From positions 17,308 to 58,941 of the forward strand of contig PCBK01000054.1 of NCBI GenBank assembly GCA_002731275.1: a stretch of DNA of 41,634 bases. Reading direction: 5' to 3'. The position numbers and the translations under genes are program-made. Origin of the DNA: Deltaproteobacteria bacterium. Its GTDB lineage: Bacteria > Myxococcota_C > UBA6777. Below the pieces are notes generated by a model. That model searched no databases, had not been told where the DNA came from, and saw nothing but the letters and a program-made list of their open reading frames with translations. Positions 26,703 to 34,349 of the stretch are shown here, piece by piece; position 1 is the first letter of the stretch; every line of letters begins with the position of its first letter.

Positions 26703-27545
26703 ATGAAGATCGCTGTCACCAAAGAACAACAACAAACCTGGCAAGATCCATTCTTGTACCTGAGCCAACCTATCTACAACGACATCTACAGACACCTTGG
26801 CTGTCTGCTCTGTTTTGAAGAGCCCGTCCCACAAGCCCTTCGAGAGTCTTTTGAGAAGTCTGCGCCCTTCCCTCTCAGCCATGACACCATTTGGAGCGAC
26901 TCTCTGTTGTACGTCGGCACAGGCAACTGGCTCGAAGCTGATCTTCGTATAGCTTATAATGAAAGCATCTGTGAGACGCTTCGTGAGCGCGATTGCGCGA
27001 CCGTCTGCAATTACCTCGATAAACGAGAGTGTGCACTCGATCCATTCGACCGCATCGATCTCCTCTTCAGCCAATTTGATATCCAACCCACTCCAGAAGA
27101 GAAGAAACTCTTCAGCGAGGACTTCCACAATTGGCTGCTCTCACTACACGCCCAAGTCCCCATCTCGTTCGTCTACACATCGGACAAAATGCAAACACAG
27201 TCCTTCGATGAGTGGCTTCAGCGCAGCATCCAAGAAGTCCCCCAAAGACTGTTCCCCAGGCTCCTCTCATTGTGGAATAGTCAGGAGCTGAAAAAAAACC
27301 ACACAGATGAAATGCTCCCTCCTATCGCAGATAAAGCCAGTCAGGGGATGCTCAACATCTTCCTCGAACAGCAAACGTCTCTCCCACAAGACGTCCGCGA
27401 CGCCCTTGTCGGTGTTGTCAACGCGATCATTGGAACACTCGAAGGACACCACACCAAGATCTGGTCTGAGGGTTTTCTCAACGATCTCGCAGCCCTCGAA
27501 GATGACAACTACAAACGCATCAAGACCCGAAAGATCATCGCCTGA
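26703..27545 (+). CDS. Hypothetical protein upstream of a patatin
   Basis: This is a protein of about 280 residues that I do not recognise. The ATG at 26703 has AAAGG 8 bases upstream; the ATG at 26697 is an alternative. It has no signal peptide or membrane helix, so it is probably cytoplasmic. It is helical, acidic and contains two Cys clusters near the N-terminus (LGCLLC and CATVCNYLDKREC). It ends in TGA directly followed by the ATG of the patatin gene, in the same frame, so the two are almost certainly translated from one message. A role as partner or regulator of the phospholipase is likely from context only. Confidence 0.85.
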   Translation: MKIAVTKEQQQTWQDPFLYLSQPIYNDIYRHLGCLLCFEEPVPQALRESFEKSAPFPLSHDTIWSDSLLYVGTGNWLEADLRIAYNESICETLRERDCATVCNYLDKRECALDPFDRIDLLFSQFDIQPTPEEKKLFSEDFHNWLLSLHAQVPISFVYTSDKMQTQSFDEWLQRSIQEVPQRLFPRLLSLWNSQELKKNHTDEMLPPIADKASQGMLNIFLEQQTSLPQDVRDALVGVVNAIIGTLEGHHTKIWSEGFLNDLAALEDDNYKRIKTRKIIA

Positions 27546-28334
27546 ATGGACACACAGCAAACACTTCGAGAGTGGTTACGTGAAGCCCCTTTTGCGATGG
27601 GTATGTCTTCCGGCTTCTTCGGCTTCTTTGCACACTGTGGTGTCCTCTCTGTTCTCGAAGAAGAAGCGCTCCTCCCGATCCGCGCGACAGGTTCAAGTGC
27701 AGGCGCCTTGATCATGGGGAGTTGGTCTGCGGGACTCGCAGCGACAGATCTTCGGGATGAGCTGCTGTCACTCAAACGCAAAGACTTTTGGGATCCAGGC
27801 TTTGGTTTTGGTCTCCTCAAGGGCGAACTCTTTCGTCAAAAGCTCCGGGATATGCTCCCTCAGCAATCATTCTCCTCCACACGTGTCCCTCTGACGCTCT
27901 CAGTCTACGACGTCAAAACCCGCGAAACAGTCGTCCTTGATGAGGGTCCTCTTCCCGAAGCGATCCAGGCCTCTTGTGCGTTTCCCTTTATGTTCCAACC
28001 TGTCCGCGTCCAGGGAACACTCTACCTCGACGGCGGTATTCTCGATCGTCCAGGCTTAACAGGCATTCCAGAAGGTCAACGGTTATTCTTCCACCATCTC
28101 GGCTCACGCTCCCCCTGGAGACGAAAAGGCAGTCAGGCTCTCAAAATCCCCCAACGAGACAACATGACCGCGCTGATCATCGACGGGCTTCCACGGGTCA
28201 ACCCATTCAAATTGCACCGTGGCAAAGACGCCTTCCAGATCGCACGTGAGAGCACACAGCGCGCACTCGATATGCCGATCTCAAACAACAAGGTCCACGT
28301 CATCCCACCCCAAATCGTCCGACAACAAGGATGA
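27546..28334 (+). CDS. Patatin-like phospholipase
   Basis: This is a 262-residue patatin-fold hydrolase. The Ser-Asp dyad is visible: Ser51 in GSSAG (GxSxG) and Asp162 in LDGGILD (DGG motif). The oxyanion-hole segment is SGFFGFFAHCG rather than the usual GGGxRG. Patatins hydrolyse acyl esters of membrane lipids; bacterial ones may be house-keeping lipases, effectors or defence enzymes. No signal peptide is seen. The start codon abuts the TGA of the preceding gene in the same reading frame, with only a weak AAAG-type site, so translation probably depends on re-initiation. The C-terminal 60 residues are basic and less conserved. Confidence 0.93.
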   Translation: MDTQQTLREWLREAPFAMGMSSGFFGFFAHCGVLSVLEEEALLPIRATGSSAGALIMGSWSAGLAATDLRDELLSLKRKDFWDPGFGFGLLKGELFRQKLRDMLPQQSFSSTRVPLTLSVYDVKTRETVVLDEGPLPEAIQASCAFPFMFQPVRVQGTLYLDGGILDRPGLTGIPEGQRLFFHHLGSRSPWRRKGSQALKIPQRDNMTALIIDGLPRVNPFKLHRGKDAFQIARESTQRALDMPISNNKVHVIPPQIVRQQG

Positions 28335-28434
28335 TCTCCCTCTCAAAGAATCTCCCCTTCCACAAAAAATGAACTTGATGTGTACCCACCTCGTATGGAC
28401 TTGTGAAACTTGATGGGAACTGGTTGTCACTTCC

Positions 28435-28508
28435 GAGCAAGTAGCCTAATAGGAAAAGGCGTTTGATTTTAGTTCAAAAGACTGATGGTTCGAATCCATC
28501 CTGGTTCA
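28435..28508 (+). tRNA. tRNA with anticodon UUA (ochre-suppressor type)
   Basis: The cloverleaf is nearly perfect. The acceptor GAGCAAG/CTGGTTC has one A-G mismatch and one G-U pair. The D stem is GCCT/AGGC with a nine-base loop holding GG. The anticodon stem TTTGA/TCAAA is perfect with the 7-base loop TTTTAGT. The variable loop has 5 bases, and the T stem GATGG/CCATC has loop TTCGAAT. T8, A14, G18, G19, A21, T33, A58 and the A15-T48 pair are all present. Loop positions 34-36 are TTA, which pairs with the stop codon UAA. The discriminator is A; CCA is not fully encoded (ACCG). Arms GGTTGTCACT (28422) and AGTGACAACC (28531) flank it and could pair in the precursor. The amino acid is unknown; A73 and U35 would suit Lys, which is a guess. 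Confidence 0.75.
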
Positions 28509-28592
28509 CCGAGGGTATATCCCAAAGTGCAGTGACAACCGCCCTCCCCAACAAGCTTTCACTTTTCTTTTCGTGAGCACATTTGGAGCAAC

Positions 28593-29201
28593 ATGGCGAA
28601 CCCAATCTCTCCGACACCCCTTCATACAAAACACACCAAAAACCATGACATCACAGCCGAGAGAGTCAAATTGTTCGGTGTTGATGGTCAATTTTTGGGT
28701 ATCTTCCCAACTGAGAACGCGCTCTTTATCGCCACACAACAAGGTCTGGACCTCGTGATGCTCGACTATACAGAGCTTCCAAGCTGTCGCATCATCGACT
28801 ACGGACACTTTTGTTACACACATCAACAAGAGCAAAAGCGCAGAGACCGACACAAAAAACACAAGATCTTTCGCTTCAGACGCCGGACACAAGAAGAACA
28901 TATCCACTGCTCAACACGAAAGATCATAAGGTGGCTCGAAGCAGGTCACACAGTCATCATCGAGCTCATCAGCCCTCCCCACACACGACATTACGCTAAA
29001 GCACAATTCGACACCATCACCAACCGCTTTGCAACAGAACTGGGCTATCTCGGCGTCTTGACCTTTCCTGAAACACAAATCAAACATGGCTGGCGCGCGT
29101 TCCTCACACCACACACACAACTCCCCCCCGAACACCCTCCTCTCGAAGACACATCCGCACTCACCGCACTACAAGACACATACGAAGATATCCTCTTTTA
29201 A
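28593..29201 (+). CDS. Divergent translation initiation factor IF-3 paralogue
   Basis: This is a 202-residue protein with GGAG 4 bases before the ATG. The N-domain keeps the IF-3 pattern: ERVKLFGVDGQFLGIFPTEN, then LDLVMLDYTELPSCRIIDYG, matching the usual LDLVEVSPNAxPPVCRIMDYG. A basic linker follows. The C-domain begins at IFRFRRRTQEEH, matching the usual IKFRPxTDEHD. The strongly conserved RFRGREM motif of true IF-3 is replaced by ELISPPHTR, and other rRNA-binding positions differ. It is therefore probably not the housekeeping infC, which normally sits with rpmI and rplT; neither is here. IF-3 checks start codons and splits ribosomes, so this paralogue may tune initiation or recycling. It lies 84 bases after the UUA tRNA. 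It ends in TAA with an open frame beyond. Confidence 0.85.
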   Translation: MANPISPTPLHTKHTKNHDITAERVKLFGVDGQFLGIFPTENALFIATQQGLDLVMLDYTELPSCRIIDYGHFCYTHQQEQKRRDRHKKHKIFRFRRRTQEEHIHCSTRKIIRWLEAGHTVIIELISPPHTRHYAKAQFDTITNRFATELGYLGVLTFPETQIKHGWRAFLTPHTQLPPEHPPLEDTSALTALQDTYEDILF

Positions 29202-29204
29202 TCG

Positions 29205-29438
29205 GTCTTTATCAGGCACGTTTCCACTTACCCCTGCATATCTGTCTTTATCAGGCACGTTTCCACTTACCCCTGCATATCTCTTTTGATCGGGCAAGTT
29301 GCCACTTGCCCCTGCATATCTCTTTTGATCGGACAAGTTGCCACTTGCCCCTGCATATCTCTTTTGATCGGACACGTTTCCACTTGCCTCTGCATATATC
29401 TTTTGATCGGGCACGTTTCCACTTGCCCCAGCTTGGGC
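29205..29438 (+). repeat. Six tandem 39-bp repeats
   Basis: Units start at 29205, 29244, 29283, 29322, 29361 and 29400, each exactly 39 bp (13 codons). The core is GTTTCCACTTGCCCCTGCAT with an upstream CTTTTGATCGGGCA part. The third unit forms a perfect hairpin GGGCAAGT/ACTTGCCC. In the frame of the upstream IF-3-like gene the array has no stop and reads repeated PCIS-LLIG-QVATC. Single related copies lie at 24805 and 30379. Confidence 0.9.
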
Positions 29439-29585
29439 ATCGTCTGTCCAAAAACAAAACGAAGACATTTTTTGTGCAAAATGGTGTACGGATTCGACAT
29501 CAATGGTCATAAGGCTGTATACACAAAGGAGACACCAAAACTCCGCTATCGCATACGTACGTTTACAAAAAATGAGGAAAAGAGC

Positions 29586-30314
29586 ATGACGAAGAAAATC
29601 GTGGCAATTGTATCTGGCATCTCCCTGTTGTTGCTGAGCGTTCCAGTCTGGAGCTTCTACGCAGACAAGAAGCAGGAAAAGCTGCTCAAAAAGAGCGTGA
29701 AGAAATGGAATGCTTGGCGAAAAGCAAACCCAAAGACGTGGGTCGTTCTCAACCGCATGAAGGCCAGTAGAGCGGACTTTTATGGTGCCAATCTGTCAAA
29801 GGCCAGGATGAACAACACTTCGCTCTTTTACGCGAATCTCTCAACAGCCAATCTCAAAGAGGCGTTGTTGGGGAATGCGAGCCTCTCAGGAGCCAATTTG
29901 CGCAACGCAGATTTGAGCAAGGCTGACCTCGATGGTGCATATCTCAAACACGCAAATTGCTTTGGTGCCAAGTTCATCTCCGCAAGTTTAAAGAAGACCA
30001 ACGCAAAAGAAGCCTATCTCTGGCAAGCAGATCTGACAAAGGCCAAGATGCAAGAGATCGACCTGAAAAAAGCATCGTTGTGGAGAGCCAATCTTCAGGG
30101 CGCGGATCTGACAAAAGCAAGACTTGATGGAGCAAACCTCTCTGGTGCGAACTTCAAAGACGCAGATCTCACAAAAGCCAATTTGCAAAATGCCTTCCTT
30201 TGGAAAGCCAACCTGAAAGGTGCAACACTCCGTGGTGCAAACTTCACCGGAGCCATTTGGGTCAACGGCAAACAATGTGGTCCTGGTAGCATTGGTCGCT
30301 GCAACCCATTGTAA
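29586..30314 (+). CDS. Secreted pentapeptide-repeat protein
   Basis: This is a 242-residue protein. GAGGA lies 7 bases before the ATG at 29586. The N-terminus is a signal peptide or anchor (KKIVAIVSGISLLLLSVPVW). A basic stretch follows, then about 30 pentapeptide units of the A(D/N)Lxx type from residue 60 to 225, for example SGANLRNADLSKADLDGAYL. These fold into a right-handed quadrilateral beta-helix. The end, IWVNGKQCGPGSIGRC, is a known closing motif of exported members. The frame is also open without a stop for 128 codons upstream, back to the TAA of the IF-3-like gene. Whether it is made only from its own ATG or also as a fusion is not decided by the sequence. A role beyond a surface scaffold cannot be assigned. 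Confidence 0.9.
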   Translation: MTKKIVAIVSGISLLLLSVPVWSFYADKKQEKLLKKSVKKWNAWRKANPKTWVVLNRMKASRADFYGANLSKARMNNTSLFYANLSTANLKEALLGNASLSGANLRNADLSKADLDGAYLKHANCFGAKFISASLKKTNAKEAYLWQADLTKAKMQEIDLKKASLWRANLQGADLTKARLDGANLSGANFKDADLTKANLQNAFLWKANLKGATLRGANFTGAIWVNGKQCGPGSIGRCNPL

Positions 30315-30378
30315 AGACATCCCGACATCCCGCGCTTTTTACCCGGAAAGAACACTCCAGACAGAATTCTCCCACCAA

Positions 30379-30411
30379 ATCTTTATCAGGCAATTTACCA
30401 CTTGCGCTTGG
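30379..30411 (+). repeat. Dispersed partial copy of the 39-bp repeat
   Basis: TCTTTATCAGGCA, a changed middle, and CCACTTGC match the first two tandem units at 29205. It lies 65 bases after the stop of the pentapeptide-repeat gene. Confidence 0.6.
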
Positions 30412-30419
30412 TGCTGCCG

Positions 30420-31575
30420 CGCTTCGCTTGGCTTGGCATTGTGGGCTGGTTACCGACACCATCCTGGGGTTTTCACCCCAGACCCCACGATGCTCACGCA
30501 TCGTCTGTGTTGCGCTCTTCGAGCGCTGGGGAAAAGAAGTGGGAATAGAACCCCAACTCAACTTTATAGGCAAGGGGAGCGATGCAAGACCCTATCATTC
30601 CGAGCGAACGATCGCCAGCTCTCCCTGCAGTTCAACTTTGTAGGCAAGGGGAGCGATGCAAAAGAGGGAACAGGACCCCCTCAGACGGGCTTCGCCCGCC
30701 AGCTCCCCCTGTATGACCTGCGCTTTGCTTCGGTCGACAAGGGGAGCGATGCACGTCAAAGGATATATCGCGATATAAACGAATATTCCGTGTATATCGG
30801 ATGAATATCAGTAGGGTCGGGCCTTGTGTCCGACCTATAATATCGTATATATCGGCTGATAGTCCCTCCTCTCGAAAGGCTTGAGAGGAGGGAAGAGCCG
30901 GAGGCTCAGGGTGGAGAGTTTGTAGAGGCGTATGTTGCAAAGTGCGACGCAAAAAACCCACTGCAAGTGGGCGAGCAAAAGGGAATCCAAGGATATGGCC
31001 TTGCTATATCCGCCTGCAAGAAGGGGATGATTTGGTGGAACTAGGGGAGCTTGCGGAGACACAAGTGCAACGTCCGCCGGATCAGAACTCTAGTATCCCC
31101 CGTGTATATCGGCTAAATACTCCCTTCTCCCAAGGCTGGAGAAGGGTTGGGGATGAGGTTTGTTGAGGTGGATGATTGCAAGTGAAGACGCAAAAAACCC
31201 ACTGCAAGCTCGAAAGCAAATGAGCTTTATAAGGATGTCGCCTGCGACATACGCCTACAAGGAGGGGATGATTTGGTGGAGTCAGGGGAGTTTGCGGAGA
31301 CACAAGTGCAACGTCCGCCGGAACAGAATTCTAGTTCCCCCCGTGTATATCGTTTGAATGGTTCCTCCTCATCAAAAGGCTTGAGAGGAGGGAAGAGCCG
31401 GAGGCTCAGGGTGGAGAGTTTGTTGAGGCATATGCTGCAAAGCGCACGAAGCAAATCAGCCACGAAGAAAAGCCTCTGCAAGAAGAGCATTGTAAGTGGT
31501 AAAGCCCCAACCCCGCAGGGGTTCAAACGGGGTCCAGCCGCCGCCCGCTGGTGCAACGTCCACCGGAACAGAAAA
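30420..31575 (+). repeat. Mosaic structured repeat, copy B (three or more tandem units)
   Basis: This gene-free block begins with three short hairpins (CTGGGG/CCCCAG near 30462, GATG/CATC, GCGCTC/GAGCGC) and then three copies of a GCAAGGGGAGCGATGCA module (30573, 30642, 30737). From 30850 a unit of about 240 bases recurs three times: a CTCCTCTC-type hairpin, GAGCC/GGCTC, GGTGGAGAGTTTGT, AAAAAACCCACTGCAAG, a GATAT-type hairpin, GAGGGGATGATTTGGTGGA, and the end motif GTGCAACGTCCGCCGGA. Stem sequences change between copies while pairing is kept. No gene is supported here. Confidence 0.85.
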
Positions 31576-31585
31576 AAAATGAACG

Positions 31586-32500
31586 CTATTTAAAAACCGG
31601 ACCAAGCGAATGTATATTGGAGTTGGAGAAGGTACCTTGCTTATTGATCTCTCCAGTTCTTTTCCAGGACATATCATGAGAAGAGCAATAGCGATTGACA
31701 TACCCAGAGATGCGGAACTTGATCACACCTTTTTCACGATGTGCAGCATAACAAAGCCTGACAACGCCTCTCCTCTTAACATCCCACCCTAACACGCGAA
31801 GACTCGCCTGCTCCTTGCTGATGGGGGCGTTGTTTTCAAAAAAACAAACCTTTCGAACATACGTCCTCCCAACTTTCGAATGATTGGGGAACGTACACGT
31901 CTCTTTACGACCAAGAAACGGCAATGTTTTGTGCTTTTTGTAGTAATTTCGAAGCTTCTTCGTCGCCGTCTCCATTTTATCCCAGGGTTTTCCACTGTAC
32001 ATCATCCAACGAGTCGGTACCATCCCAGACCATGACCAGACCACAAGCACTACAATCACGAATTGTGTGGGGAGCAGCTTAAAAAAGAGGATATCAACCT
32101 TCACATCGTCAAAAGTGTACAAGAGAAAAAAGGCACGAACAAAAACCAGACAAGCGTAAAACCCTACAACACTAAGAGGAAATAACACCATTGGATTGGA
32201 GTTTGAAGCAACGATCAAGGCTGGGGAATCAAAGATAGGTATGCCAGCGCACAAAAAAAACGTCCCTCCAGTGAAGCCAGCGTAAGATGCCATCCATTTT
32301 TTCTGCGTTGGTTTTTCAAAAACGTTGTACAGCAGATACCCATCAAGCAAAAGATGAAGCAGGAAAATATAGGGCATGTACTCAGTGTGCAAAAATGGAT
32401 GAACAAGTTGTGGCATCGCTCCACCATCCATATCTGGAGGAAAAAACCACTCTAACGGCTCTATCAGATGGTAAAGATTTGCAAACAAGACATACATCAT
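31586..32500 (-). CDS. Multi-helix membrane protein with four-Cys C-terminal domain, paralogue 1
   Basis: This is a 304-residue protein. AAGGAGG lies 5 bases before the ATG, which overlaps the TGA of the upstream gene (ATGA). The first 165 residues hold about five membrane helices. The C-terminal 130 residues are soluble with four Cys: ATKKLRNYYKKHKTLPFLGR, VGRTYVRKVCFF, RLCYAAH and GYVNRYC. The same layout recurs at 33172 and 37340. The pattern of a helix, a strand pair and a late Cys-rich loop recalls the globular part of type IV pilin-like proteins, but this is a weak likeness. The function is unknown. Confidence 0.88.
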   Translation of the reverse strand: MMYVLFANLYHLIEPLEWFFPPDMDGGAMPQLVHPFLHTEYMPYIFLLHLLLDGYLLYNVFEKPTQKKWMASYAGFTGGTFFLCAGIPIFDSPALIVASNSNPMVLFPLSVVGFYACLVFVRAFFLLYTFDDVKVDILFFKLLPTQFVIVVLVVWSWSGMVPTRWMMYSGKPWDKMETATKKLRNYYKKHKTLPFLGRKETCTFPNHSKVGRTYVRKVCFFENNAPISKEQASLRVLGWDVKRRGVVRLCYAAHREKGVIKFRISGYVNRYCSSHDMSWKRTGEINKQGTFSNSNIHSLGPVFK

Positions 32501-33150
32501 AGAGCCCTCCTTCGAACCTTTGCGTGAGGCTGTTGGATGGAAAAAAGTCTTCTCTTGCGCGCACTTTTTTTCCTGACTTGGCGTAACCTTCGGTTCTTTT
32601 TGAGAGCACGAAGAATATCAGCTGCTTCATATCGTATCCAGCTACGTTTATCATGTAAACTCATTCTCTTTAGGGTACCTTGAATCGCTTTATCCCCCTC
32701 AATGTGGGAAAGAGATGCACCACAAAAAGAAGTATCAAGCCCTTTACTCAGCGTTGGAGTCGAACCACCTCCTGATTCGACCATGTAGAAGGGAGTCTTT
32801 GCAGACGATATATCCGCAACAAACTTGATACGATGATCCGTTACACCGATGAGTTTGAACAAGGCAACGTAGTAATCACAACTCACGACTTTGTAAAATC
32901 TGCCGTCCACACGGACGTACAAATTGCTCTCAGCGTCACTCATAAGAGGGAACCAAAGACTCTTTTGCTCGCCAGGTGCAATCGAACCGAGTGGATGACG
33001 ATACTTCTTCGCCCGATCCAAAGAATAGAAGACACGATGGAGAGTGGACGCCGTTGCGTTCTCGATCACGATCCTGTGGGGACGAAATATCCATACGCAC
33101 ACAGAAAGAACCACACCCACCCACAAGATACCCTTTACGATCTTGGACAT
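32497..33150 (-). CDS. Hypothetical membrane-anchored protein with basic C-terminus
   Basis: This is a 217-residue protein that I do not recognise. The ATG at 33150 has GGGAGG 4 bases upstream. One N-terminal membrane helix (GILWVGVVLSVCVWIF) is followed by a beta-rich outer domain of about 110 residues (IVIENATASTLHRVFYSLD, LGSIAPGEQKSLWFPL, NLYVRVDGRFYKVV). The last 40 residues are strongly basic (RRLRQVRKKSARKRR). It overlaps the next gene by 4 bases, so the two are probably co-translated. The position between two members of the membrane paralogue family suggests a shared envelope role. Confidence 0.83.
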   Translation of the reverse strand: MSKIVKGILWVGVVLSVCVWIFRPHRIVIENATASTLHRVFYSLDRAKKYRHPLGSIAPGEQKSLWFPLMSDAESNLYVRVDGRFYKVVSCDYYVALFKLIGVTDHRIKFVADISSAKTPFYMVESGGGSTPTLSKGLDTSFCGASLSHIEGDKAIQGTLKRMSLHDKRSWIRYEAADILRALKKNRRLRQVRKKSARKRRLFSIQQPHAKVRRRAL

Positions 33151-33171
33151 AACACCTCCCAAAAGTATGGT

Positions 33172-34044
33172 TTAAAATTTCCCATGTCCGTAGAACTCAG
33201 GTCGAGAAATCTTAACATCCGATAAAGACGTTGCTTTTCCATGTTGCACAAAGCCTCTTCCTTCACCTCTACATCTGAAATTCATCTGGAGAGACACACG
33301 AAAAGTTGAAACGCCATTTTTTTTCGAAGCAGAGTAACAAATTCGATAGAAATCTCTTTTTTTGCTCTGAAGGCCAATCTTCCTCAAGCATGACCTCATC
33401 TTTTCTGTAAGCTCTCTGTTTTCGTTATGGAAATAACATACCTTTCGACGAAGAGTACGTCCTGCACGGGGCTTCTTCTCCATCGTACAGATCTCACCAA
33501 CCCCCTCACAAGGAAACTGTTTCTTTGTTTGAAACTCCTTCACAGCTGAATCCGCAACAACCTTTAATGCAACTTTGGAATCGAATCCTGGGAGCACAAA
33601 AGCATCACTTGGTGGAAGTATTGCAGACAGAGCAAACAAACAAGTTATCACCATGACACAAGCCAACTTGAAGGGAAGGCTGAAGGACTCCCCCAACTTC
33701 GAGAATGCAAAAAAATGAATGGCCAAATGAACCAGGATAAATGCTATAAAAACAAGGAGGTAAAAAGTAAGAACATTCTCCCCCGAGAATCCCATCAATG
33801 GCAACTCGAAAAATGGGGCAAAGACGAGCAACAACACATTCAGGCTAAAAACCAGCACAGTGATTTTCGCAAACTGTTTGTTCATAATTGTTTTTTTCGC
33901 CCTACACTCTCTTTTGAGAAGGAAAGCAACAAGCAAAAGATGAGGGATAAAGAGATACATCAAATACAGCATCTGCATATGAAAGAGCATCCAGCTACCA
34001 ACAGCAAAACTTGCTCCAAATGTTTCGGGGACATACCAACTCAT
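33172..34044 (-). CDS. Multi-helix membrane protein with Cys-rich C-terminal domain, paralogue 2
   Basis: This is a 290-residue protein. The ATG at 34044 is used; GGAGG lies 12-13 bases upstream, a long but possible spacing. Four or five membrane helices fill the first 160 residues. The C-terminal domain shares with its paralogues AGRTLRRKVCYF, RICYSASKKNGVSTFRV and a final Cys loop, and has two extra Cys (FPCEGVGEIC). It is the most divergent of the three. The small gene at 34079-34318 lies 34 bases upstream, and the gene at 33150 starts 21 bases after it. Confidence 0.85.
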   Translation of the reverse strand: MSWYVPETFGASFAVGSWMLFHMQMLYLMYLFIPHLLLVAFLLKRECRAKKTIMNKQFAKITVLVFSLNVLLLVFAPFFELPLMGFSGENVLTFYLLVFIAFILVHLAIHFFAFSKLGESFSLPFKLACVMVITCLFALSAILPPSDAFVLPGFDSKVALKVVADSAVKEFQTKKQFPCEGVGEICTMEKKPRAGRTLRRKVCYFHNENRELTEKMRSCLRKIGLQSKKRDFYRICYSASKKNGVSTFRVSLQMNFRCRGEGRGFVQHGKATSLSDVKISRPEFYGHGKF

Positions 34045-34078
34045 ATCGACTTTTTCACCTCCGTGCGAGTTGATGGCT

Positions 34079-34318
34079 TTAGGCTGCTCCAAGGAAAAAA
34101 GCACCACAATTTAAATAGCCTTCTTGAAGATGGTAGAAAAGCACAAGCTCAAACAATGTGAGCTGCGCCAGCTTCTTTTTGAAGAAATGCTTCGATGCCT
34201 CTATAGGTCCCCACACTTGAATCCCAGAATCTCGTAACGCAAAGTTTCTCAAATGAATGTAGAGATAGAGCATTTCATCGCATAAAGTACCCATAAACCA
34301 CTTGAACGGCTTCGTCAT
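34079..34318 (-). CDS. Small hypothetical protein
   Basis: This is a 79-residue protein. The ATG at 34318 has GGAGG about 10 bases upstream. It starts MTKPFKWFMGTLCDEMLYLY and has no known motif. It lies inside the same-strand gene run, 31 bases after the lipoprotein gene at 34350 and 34 bases before paralogue 2. Its aromatic and hydrophobic composition would suit a small membrane-associated protein. It could also be a remnant of a larger gene. Confidence 0.5.
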   Translation of the reverse strand: MTKPFKWFMGTLCDEMLYLYIHLRNFALRDSGIQVWGPIEASKHFFKKKLAQLTLFELVLFYHLQEGYLNCGAFFLGAA

Positions 34319-34349
34319 CGACACTACACCTCCATGCATTCCTTTCGGA

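Noticed and set aside
28417-28423. GAACTGG as an alternative 5' acceptor strand of the tRNA
   Set aside because: It pairs with the 3' acceptor strand but would leave 20 bases before the D stem. GAGCAAG at 28435 fits the normal tRNA spacing.
29205-29438. CRISPR array
   Set aside because: Units are contiguous 39-bp tandem copies with no unique spacers, and no cas gene is nearby.
29286-29585. Upstream TTG start for the pentapeptide-repeat gene
   Set aside because: The ATG at 29586 has a good ribosome binding site and gives a signal peptide. The upstream part is repeat sequence. It is discussed only as possible readthrough.
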